Source of the DNA: Pseudocercospora fijiensis CIRAD86
Lineage: Eukaryota; Ascomycota; Dothideomycetes; Mycosphaerellales; Mycosphaerellaceae
Assembly: GCF_000340215.1 (NCBI RefSeq)
Contig: NW_006921533.1
Coordinates: 559,616-623,615, forward strand
Direction of reading: 5' to 3'
DNA: 64,000 bases
Position 1 is the stretch's first letter, and every line of letters begins with the position of its first letter. Made by a program: the position numbers and the translations under genes. Shown one piece after another: positions 56,361 through 64,000 of the stretch. The notes below the pieces were generated by a model, which worked only from the letters and a program-made list of their open reading frames with translations, ran no database searches and was not told the origin of the DNA.

Positions 56361-57608
56361 TCACGCCTTCGCATATTCTTGCAAATACGCAGTCAACTTC
56401 TCCGCCGCAGCTACAGGCACAGCGTTGTAGTTGCTAATTCTGATTCCACCAACGCTACGATGACCTTTCAGTCCCATCAGACCTTTCGCTTCGGCGCCCT
56501 TGAGGAAAGCCTTCTCTGCGTCAGCGTCGCCGCCTTTTACGCGGAAGCAGATGTTCATTCTGCTGCGAATGCTCTTGTCTGGGACGACCTGGTAGACTTT
56601 CTCATTCTGGTCCAGCGCTTCGTACAGCATTTTGGCCTTCTGGTTTGACTCGGTCGCTTGGCCGGCGATGCGTGGACCATTCCCGGCTGGGTGGATTTTA
56701 AGCAGTCTCTCCATTACTTGGCCTGCGATCCAGACGTCGAAGATGGGGAGAGTGTTGTATAGGCTGTTGTTCTTTGCAATCGTGGGCCAGTCCAATACAA
56801 CAGGTCCATTGGGCAAACCAAGTCTGCGCAGAAGATCGGGCTTGGCATATTCTGCATGAGGTGGGAGGAAGGCATTGGAGACAATGGCGATGGTGATCCC
56901 TGTTGTCCCGATGTTCTTCTGAGCACCTCCAAAAATCGCGGCGTGCTTGCTGACCTCCACAGGTCGTGAGAGGAAGTTGGAACTCATATCTGCCACCAAG
57001 TTCTTGCCAGAAGGTGTTGACTGAAACTCGACTCCATCGACCGTCTCGTTATCGCAGTAGTAAGTGAACGCAGGCTCGCCACTGCTATGGCTCCACGTCG
57101 ACTGCTCTGCAATAACGCCAAATTTTCCATCTCGGTGCTTCCTCGAATCGCTGACAATGTTCACATGATCCTGTCCCACCAACCGGGCAGCTTCTTGCGA
57201 TGCCTTTAGAGACCAAGATCCGGTCACCAAGTAGTCCAATTTCAGCTGTTCCTTGACGACCAGTGCAAGTTTCGCCTCATCACCACCCACAGCTTTGAGT
57301 TGCTTAGCCACCCAGACAGAGACCAAGTTATAGACAACAGCACTGAATTCTCCCGACCCGCCACCTTGCAGGAAAAGAATCTGGTATCCCTCTGGTCCTT
57401 CGGATTCAGGGATTTCGAGGAGCTGTCTCAGGGCTTTCTGTGCGTTTGCCAGCACCTCGTTCGCATCGGCACTTCGATGCGAGATTTCGGTGATTCCGAT
57501 GCCAGTGTCTTTGTAGTTTAGGATGACTTTTGATGCCTCTTCCAAGACTGGAGTTGGCAGCGGCGCCGGGCCTGCTCCGAAGTAGTGGATGTCGTCTCGT
57601 GAGGGCAT
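56361..57608 (-). CDS. SER1: Phosphoserine aminotransferase
   Basis: The enzyme converts 3-phosphohydroxypyruvate and glutamate to phosphoserine and 2-oxoglutarate in serine synthesis, using PLP. One exon, ATG at 57,608, 415 residues, the usual fungal length. The start HYFGAGPAPLP, the substrate loop EISHRS, the glycine loop FLQGGGSGEFSAV, and the PLP lysine Lys231 in FGGAQKNIGTTG are present, and the C-terminal GGIRISNYNAVP is typical. No targeting signal is visible, so it is cytosolic. It is transcribed away from homoaconitase across a 250-bp spacer. Confidence 0.96.
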   Translation of the reverse strand: MPSRDDIHYFGAGPAPLPTPVLEEASKVILNYKDTGIGITEISHRSADANEVLANAQKALRQLLEIPESEGPEGYQILFLQGGGSGEFSAVVYNLVSVWVAKQLKAVGGDEAKLALVVKEQLKLDYLVTGSWSLKASQEAARLVGQDHVNIVSDSRKHRDGKFGVIAEQSTWSHSSGEPAFTYYCDNETVDGVEFQSTPSGKNLVADMSSNFLSRPVEVSKHAAIFGGAQKNIGTTGITIAIVSNAFLPPHAEYAKPDLLRRLGLPNGPVVLDWPTIAKNNSLYNTLPIFDVWIAGQVMERLLKIHPAGNGPRIAGQATESNQKAKMLYEALDQNEKVYQVVPDKSIRSRMNICFRVKGGDADAEKAFLKGAEAKGLMGLKGHRSVGGIRISNYNAVPVAAAEKLTAYLQEYAKA

Positions 57609-57858
57609 TTTGGATGTGGAACTTGACCGAGTGTTTGGAGGAATTGTCGTGGTTTGTTTGTTGACAAGTTTTCGTCTCTCAATGACTGTGATGAAAGTGG
57701 GGCGATGTCGGAGCTTGGCAGATTCTGGTGAAACACGATTACTCCCTCGCGCGCCATTGGCTCCGTATTTACATCATTCTAATCATTTGGCAGGCGCTCT
57801 TCCGTGGATATATTGAGGATTCAACGAGCATAGAAACGCCTTGGAGCAGATCGCCGCA
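57609..57858. promoter_or_regulatory. Shared divergent promoter, SER1 / LYS4
   Basis: This 250-bp spacer lies between two amino-acid biosynthesis genes. It contains an ATTGG (CCAAT box, minus strand) at 57,756-57,760, a TGACTG half-match to the Gcn4/CpcA site at 57,683-57,688, and a TATA-like gatatatt at 57,807-57,814, about 50 bp before the LYS4 ATG. A full TGASTCA is absent. Confidence 0.6.
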
Positions 57859-60470
57859 ATGGCGGCATTGAGAGCCGGTGCAGGGAGAAGTCTGCAACGC
57901 CTACTTCGAGCACGCAGCGTGAGCGGGAAACGCGAAGGGAAATGGAAAAGAAAGTCTCCGTGCTAAGAAATGTTCAGAATGGCATCGCATCTTCTCGACA
58001 ATCGATATTCGCCTCGCGGACCAGCTCGGCAACAGCCACACCAACTCTCACACATCTCCACCACCGCCCGCGGTATGTCTCGACTACTCGACGCACGCGA
58101 GCAGAACTACGCGAAGCCTTTCCTTCCCAGCTCGACAATGCGCCTCCAGACTTTCTGAATAAGCCATCGACGGCGCCAACGACCCCTCAGACGCTCACCG
58201 AGAAGATCGTGCAAAGATACTCGCAAGGGCTGCCGGACGGAAAGTTCGTCAAGGCGGGCGACTATGTCACGCTTAGTCCGCACCATTGTATGACCCACGA
58301 CAACTCATGGCCTGTGGCGACCAAGTTCATGAGTATTGGCGCGACCAAAATCCACAACAACAAGCAGATTGTAATGACGCTGGACCATGATGTTCAGAAC
58401 AAGAGCGAGAACAATCTGAAGAAGTACGAGAAGATTCAGTCGTTTGCAGAGCAGCAGGGAGTCGACTTTTACCCAGCAGGACGTGGTATCGGGCACCAGA
58501 TCATGGTCGAAGAAGGCTATGCCTGGCCAGGAACTATGGCGGTCGCGAGTGACAGTCATTCGAACATGTACGGAGGTGTGGCTTGTCTTGGTACGCCGGT
58601 AGTCCGCACAGATGCTGCTAGTATCTGGGCGACAGGCAAGACGTGGTGGCAGATTCCTCCCATCGCCAAAGTCACTTTTGCGGGTATCCTTCCTGAAGGT
58701 GTCACGGGAAAGGATGTGATCGTGGCGCTTGCTGGTCTTTTCAACAATGATGAGGTCCTCAACCACGCCATTGAATTTACTGGTTCAACGGACACCATGC
58801 GAAGTCTGCAGGTCGATGACAGACTAGCAATTGCGAACATGACCACTGAGTGGGGAGCTCTGTCGGGACTGTTCCCGATTGACGATGTTCTCAAAGGCTG
58901 GTTGCGATACAAGGCCACTGAAGCAAGCATGTACCGAGAGCCGTCGCCCACAGCTAGTCCCACTACTGATAGATTCAACCATGAGAGGCTTGACGAGCTC
59001 TTCGCCAACCCATTGAAGGCCGATGCAGGAGCGACATACTCCAAAGAACTCTTTCTGGACTTGTCGACGCTCTGCCCCTACGTTTCCGGCCCGAACTCGG
59101 TCAAGGTTGCTACTCCGCTGAACGAGCTGGAGGCGCAAGACATCAAGGTCAACAAGGCTTATCTCGTGTCTTGCACAAACTCTCGACGCAGTGATATCAG
59201 CGCTGCTGCTAAGGTGTTCAAGCAGTTGGCTGACAAGGACGGCAAGGTACCCAAGATCGCTGATGGCGTGAAGTTCTACATTGCTGCAGCTTCACTTCCC
59301 GAACAGCGCGCTGCAGAAGAGCAAGGCGACTGGCAAGCGCTGCTTGAGGCTGGTGCGGAACCTCTACCGTCTGGATGTGGTCCATGCATTGGTCTTGGAA
59401 CTGGTCTGCTCGAACCTGGCGAAGTCGGCGTATCCGCAAGTAACAGAAACTTTAAAGGTCGGATGGGAAGTACAGATGCCAAAGCCTACCTTGCAAGTCC
59501 GGAGGTCGTTGCTGCTTCTGCACTGCACGGCAAGATTGCTGGCCCCGGCTGGTACGAGAAACCCGAAGGCTGGTCTGGCGTCAGACGTGGTGAGGGTGAT
59601 GGTGTCGCCGATGAGCACCGCATGATTAGTATTGAAGATGCCCTTGACAAGATCATTGCACAGGCTGAGGAGGCTATCAAGGACGGCGAACAGAGATTGG
59701 CACAGGAGGCTGGAGAGGGCACTTCTCAATCGGGCTTTGCTACTCCTCCAGGAGAAAAACGTTCTAGCGGCCTCACTGAGATCCTACCAGGCTTTCCCGA
59801 CAAAGTAACAGGTGAGATTGTATGGTGCGATGGCGACAATGTCAACACCGATGGCATCTATCCTGGCAAGTACACGTACGACGATGCATTCTCATCAGAC
59901 CCGGCCAAAATGGCGACCGTGGTCATGGAGAACTTTGACAAGGACTTCGCCAACATCGCCAAGCCAGGTGACATTCTGGTCTCGGGTTTCAATTTTGGCT
60001 GCGGATCTTCCAGAGAACAAGCGGCAACCGCAATCCTCGCAAAAGGCATCCCACTAGCTGTTGCCGGCAGTTTCGGCAATATCTTCAGCCGGAACTCGAT
60101 CAATAATGCTTTGATGGGTGTCGAAGTGCCCAAATTGGTCGAAAGACTTCGAGCGACTTTCAACAACGATACATCTGCTGCAACTGGTCAAGCGGGAAAG
60201 GCACCTATCACAGAGCCCAGCAAGAACGCTGACAGCCTCGATTCTCCTCCACCTGCTCCAGTAAGCAAGACTGAGAAGAAGCTCACGATCCGGACTGGCT
60301 GGACGTTTACCTGGGATGTCAGAAGAAGTCAAGTTGTCATCCAAGAAGGCGAGGGTGGCGAGACCTGGACACAGAAGGTCGGCGAGCTGCCTCCAAATGT
60401 GCAAGACATTATTGCCAAGGGTGGTCTTGAGAAATGGGTCCAGGCTCAAATCTCGAATGCTTTGCAGTAA
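57859..60470 (+). CDS. LYS4: Homoaconitase, mitochondrial (lysine biosynthesis)
   Basis: Homoaconitase converts homocitrate via homoaconitate to homoisocitrate in the fungal alpha-aminoadipate pathway. I place the start at 57,859: exon 1 (57,859-57,918) gives [20 protein letters not shown], an Arg-rich presequence; intron 57,919-57,977 has GTGAGC, TGCTAAG and TTCAG; exon 2 ends at 60,470. The product has 850 residues. Iron-sulfur cysteines are Cys419 ([10 protein letters not shown]), Cys487 and Cys490 (SGCGPCIG). The [20 protein letters not shown] and [18 protein letters not shown] blocks point to homoaconitase, not aconitase, and the swivel domain has [10 protein letters not shown]. An in-frame ATG within the intron (57,942) would give an 842-residue form if the intron is kept. 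Confidence 0.94.
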
Positions 60471-60598
60471 ACATCTCGTCGCATCTTGTCAGCAAGGAAT
60501 GGGAGGAAAAGTTGAATGATACCCAGGATCAGAGCAGTTCAGTGTACATATAATTACATGTCATGTAAAGTTACCGATACTCACAATCAGCATCAGCA

Positions 60599-61764
60599 TC
60601 ACTCATTATCACTATCCATCAACTCGGCCAACTCTGCCTCTTCCTCCGCCGTCAGCATACTCCCACCCCCCTTCTTCTCCTCCTCTCCCTCCTTCCCCAC
60701 CTCCTCCTGAAACCTCCTCATATCCCCCCTCTCCAAACTCCACCTCCTCACCGTCCCATCAATACTAACACTCACAACCTCCTTTTCCTTCTCCCTCTTC
60801 ACCAAAGCAGTCACCTCCTCAAAATGCCCCTGATACCTACAAACCAACTCCCCACTCGCAATTTCCCAAACCCTGACATCCTCATCCCTACACGCCGTCA
60901 CCACCAACCCAAGATTTTCAAAAATTACCACATCTCGGACGAAATCTGGGTGTTGGAGGACAGTATCTGCTTCGAAATTCCGGCTCCGCACGAGATGTTT
61001 GCAGGTTTTGTCTGCGGAGGCGGTCCAGAGGCCTTCGCCGTCGTGGTCCCAGTGCAGGGCGTAGATGGAGGTTTCGTGGGGACGGAGTGGGGGGTTTTCT
61101 TCCGAGGGAGAGAGGAGATCCCAACGGCGGATTTCGCGGTCGCTGCTTGCTGTGACGAGGATGGAAGGGTTTAGGGGATCAAGGGTTAGGGAAGTTAGGG
61201 CGGCTTTTGTGGGGTTGGAGAGTTTTTGGAGGAGCTGGCCGGAGGAGATGGACCAGAGGATTATTTTTGCGTCGGCGGAGCCGGATATCAGGATGGGGTC
61301 GTTGTTGAGGGTTGTGGTGCAGAGGCATTTTATGAAGTCGGTGTGGGATTCCAGGGTTTTGGTTTTGGAGGGATTGGAGAGGGGGATTGAGTAGATTGTT
61401 TTGTCCCAGGAGCCGGCGAAGAGGGTGTTTGTAGTTGGGCAGATTGCGAGGCTGGTTATTGGGGCTTGACTTGCGTTGAAGATGCGTTGGACTTTTTTGT
61501 CCTGTTGGAGGTTAATGTCTTGCGGTCAGAATGAAGGGTGGATATCTTCGTACACACTTCCAGGTTTAGGCGCTTCACTTCTCCCGCTGCTTCGGCGACA
61601 TACACGGCATTGTCGTCTTGAGGATCGGCGATGGCATACAAGATCTTTGACGGAAGCTTGATGGGGTCGCCATGCTTGTTCTTCGATTTGGCTGCTTTTC
61701 GTTCCGATGTAGCAAGTGCTTGTGTAGTTTGGAAGTAGTGGCCAGGATCGTTGGACCTCGACAT
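60599..61764 (-). CDS. WD40-repeat protein (369 aa)
   Basis: Exon 1 is 61,764-61,558 (ATG, MSRSNDPGHYFQTTQ), intron 61,557-61,502 (56 bp, GTGTGT donor, CTGAC branch point, CAACAG acceptor), exon 2 61,501-60,599. I checked that exon 2 is open throughout. It contains about six or seven WD units, for example ITSLAICPTTNTLFAGSWDK, ILISGSADAKIILWSISSGQ, ILVTASSDREIRRWDL, LWTASADKTCKHL and LVVTACRDEDVRVWEIASGE. The C-terminus is acidic and Glu/Lys-rich (EAELAELMDSDNE). The propeller probably serves as a scaffold; the partner is unknown. It converges on LYS4 with only 128 bp between stops. The final 110 codons are G-rich. Confidence 0.85.
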
Positions 61765-62348
61765 GGTGTTGGATGGAAGATCGGATATACTGAGTGTTCA
61801 CCAAATTCGAACATTGGTGTTGTCTTGGAGCAAGTCGGGGACAAAGTCAATCTTGCGGCCAAAGTTCTGGAAACGATCTGGCGAAACTCTATGAACTTGC
61901 CAAGCAGCGAATCAATTGGCTTGGACAAGCATCTCCTCAACCTTCCTTCTGACATGCACCCATGTCCACCACACCATGGCGTCTGGCACATCTGTTCAAT
62001 GACAGGTTACACGACAGCCTGAGAACCAACGCCACACAACACGACATCATCGACATGCTCGGTATCAAGACACTGCATGGAGAATGCCCGCTGCCCGCAT
62101 GCGCACCCGCTTCCTCGGCAAACACGCACAGCTGACGCAGGAATGGTGGCTCTCCGGCAAAAAATCTTGGCTTCTGATTGCACATGCAGTAGCGGCAGCC
62201 ATGAATGGAGCCGCTGCCCACGCGACGACCGTGCTGTGGGTGGAGCGTACTAAGCGTAGGCGAGGTGTAAGACGTGACCTGATTCTTTTGCAATGCGCTT
62301 TCACTTCTCCTCCACCCGCCTTTGCGCAGAAGAATCCCCTCTCGTAGG
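61765..62348. other. Divergent intergenic region, WD40 gene / permease
   Basis: The 584-bp spacer holds both 5' ends. Frames in it (62,084-62,347 plus; 62,065-62,355 minus) have no domain. No certain promoter motif was seen. Confidence 0.5.
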
Positions 62349-64000
62349 ATGGCATCGCCTACGTCGTCATCGTCCTCGGCGCAGCCAGCACATATTTCGG
62401 AAGATGTCACAACCAAGACCAACGTCTCGAGGACGTCGAAAGAGCTGGCAGCGTTTGATCGAATGGTCGATGATGGCGAGGACTTGGACTATCATGGCCA
62501 TCTCAAGTCGTCGCGGCAGGGGGACCGAGGCTTTACGAAGAATGATCGGCAGGATATGAAGAGGATGGGGAAAGAGCAGGAATTGAGGAGAAACTTCAGA
62601 GGCCTGTCGACAATCGCTTTTACTGTCATTCTACAAGGAACGTGGGAAGTGCTGTTGGCGGCGTCTTATCAAGGCATGTACAGTGGTGGGCTGGCGGGCT
62701 TGTTCTGGTCATACATTTGGACGTTTATCGGCTTCTCGCTTGTCGTTGTCAGCTTGGCTGAGATGGCGTCAATGGCACCGACTAGTGGAGGACAGGTGAG
62801 TTGTTTACGTGCCTATATACTGACGGCTTGTGCTGACTGTGCTTGTAGTATCACTGGGTATCTGAGTTTGCTCCTCCCAAGTATCAGAAACTCCTCTCCT
62901 ACTTCACCGGTTGGATGTCAACCCTCTCATGGCAGGCAGGAACAGCTTCTGGACCTTTTCTGGTGGGCACGCTCATACAAAGTCTGGCATACATCAACCA
63001 CCCCGAATATAGCGCGACTAACTGGCAAGGCACTCTCTGCGTGTGGGCCATTACTCTGATCGTACTTCTCGGCAACGTCTATGGAGGAAATGCCATGCCA
63101 GTCTTTCAAAATCTGATGCTCATATTGCACGTTTTCGGATTCCTCACCATCATAGTCTGCATCTGGGTCCTGGCACCACGAAACTCCGCAGAAGTGGTCT
63201 TCACTCAATTCTACAACGGCGGCAACTGGTCTTCGATGGGCCTCGCTCTTATGGTTGGCCAGATTTCCGCCATCTACGCTTGCATTTGTAGCGATGCTGC
63301 GGCACACATGTCAGAAGAGATCAAAGACGCAGGCCGCACAGTCCCGAAAGCGATGATAGGCTCCTACGTCCTAAACGGTGGCCTCGGAATCGTCTTTCTG
63401 GTAACATTCCTCTTCAGCGTCGTAGATCTCGAAGGCGCTCTCAACGACGAAACCGGCTACCCATTCCTCTACGTCTTCAAAAACGCCTTCTCCCTCCCCG
63501 CCGTCAACGCCCTCGCCTCAATCGTCATAATCCTAATCTTCGCCGGAACCCTCTCCTACAACCTCAGCACATCCCGCCAAACCTGGTCTTTCGCCCGTGA
63601 CCAAGGCCTCCCCTTCTCGAATTGGCTCGCAAAAGTCAACGTCAACCTCGAAGTCCCCGCGAACTCCGTCATCTTCACCTGCGGCTTTACCATCGTCCTC
63701 TCCTTCATCAACTTCGGCTCCGACGTGGCTTTCAACGCCATCATATCCCTAAACCTCGTCTCCCTGATGATCACATATCAGATCTCCATCGCTTGCGTTC
63801 TATATCGACGCATCTACCAACCGGAACTTCTCCCCAAAGCGAGATGGAGTTTGGGGAAATGGGGTGTTGCGATTAATTCTGGGGGTTTGGCGTATAGTAC
63901 TTTTTGCTTCTTTTGGTGTTTCTGGCCGAATGTGTATCAGCCCAGTTTGGTGGATTTCAATTGGAGTGTGTTGATGTTCATTGTTGTGGCGATAATCGCG
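62349..64000 (+). CDS. APC-family amino acid/choline/GABA permease, 3' end outside the window
   Basis: These plasma-membrane or vacuolar transporters carry amino acids, GABA or choline. The ATG at 62,349 (MASPTSSSSSAQPAH) replaces a TTG-started extension. Exon 1 62,349-62,795, intron 62,796-62,848 (53 bp, GTGAGT...CTGACTGTGCTTGTAG), exon 2 open to the window end (533 codons seen). After a charged cytosolic N-terminus of about 85 residues, the first membrane segments carry the fungal motif LQGTWEVLLAASYQGMYSGG and SLAEMASMAPTSGGQYHWVS. Later motifs are AAHMSEEIKDAGRTVPKAM and GTLSYNLSTSRQTWSFARDQ, matching the choline/GABA-type subgroup. About ten membrane helices are visible. Substrate cannot be told from this. 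Confidence 0.92.

Noticed and set aside
62065..62422. Minus-strand frames upstream of the permease
   Set aside because: They lie in the divergent promoter region, overlap the permease 5' end and have no recognisable content.

Overview
The window looks like a chromosome segment of a filamentous ascomycete, probably a Dothideomycete of the Mycosphaerella type. I base this on short spliceosomal introns (53-78 bp, GTGAGT-like donors, CTAAC/CTGAC branch points), fungal-specific genes (homoaconitase for lysine synthesis, a fungal APC-type permease) and repeats that carry a strong repeat-induced point mutation (RIP) signature. The genus cannot be told from sequence alone.

Positions 1 to about 30,350 form a gene-poor repeat block. 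It is a mosaic of decayed elements: a 2 kb repeat present twice (85-2045 and 12021-14242), a SNF2-helicase-like fragment (minus strand), a Ty3/Gypsy retroelement (plus strand, 14.7-19.0 kb), about 3 kb of unidentified minus-strand degenerate coding sequence (19.0-22.1 kb), and a Ty1/Copia element (minus strand, 26.5-30.35 kb). Reading frames are interrupted almost only by TAG and TAA, as expected if CpA was changed to TpA on either strand. Inside this block sit minisatellites (69 bp, 17 bp, 12 bp, about 33 bp, 18 bp and 27 bp units) and a 228 bp perfect CTA microsatellite. Several of the minisatellites still carry many CA/TG dinucleotides and so look unmutated.

The boundary to the gene-rich half is sharp. 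A GH67 alpha-glucuronidase gene (minus strand) ends abruptly at 30,353, next to Copia integrase sequence, and has lost its C-terminal third. Then follow an RRM protein (32.6-33.6 kb), a 4.8 kb stretch with a degenerate tandem array and a broken two-domain gene (33.6-38.4 kb), a flavin-oxidase-like (PPOX-fold) protein, a small disordered protein, and a small isolated RIP-mutated island (41.2-41.8 kb).

From 42.2 kb on the genes are conserved and mostly housekeeping: an F-box-like protein, the E2 subunit of mitochondrial pyruvate dehydrogenase, the Arf exchange factor Sec7 (2020 residues, no intron), a serine-rich protein of unknown role, phosphoserine aminotransferase and homoaconitase (divergent, sharing a 250 bp promoter), a WD40 protein and an APC-family permease cut by the window end. 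Several of these genes change abruptly along their length from C-ending to G/T-ending synonymous codons.

Many ATG starts given here differ from the longest open frames, because those begin at GTG or TTG or ignore introns. Splice sites were placed by reading donors, branch points and acceptors and by frame continuity. None has been tested against transcripts.
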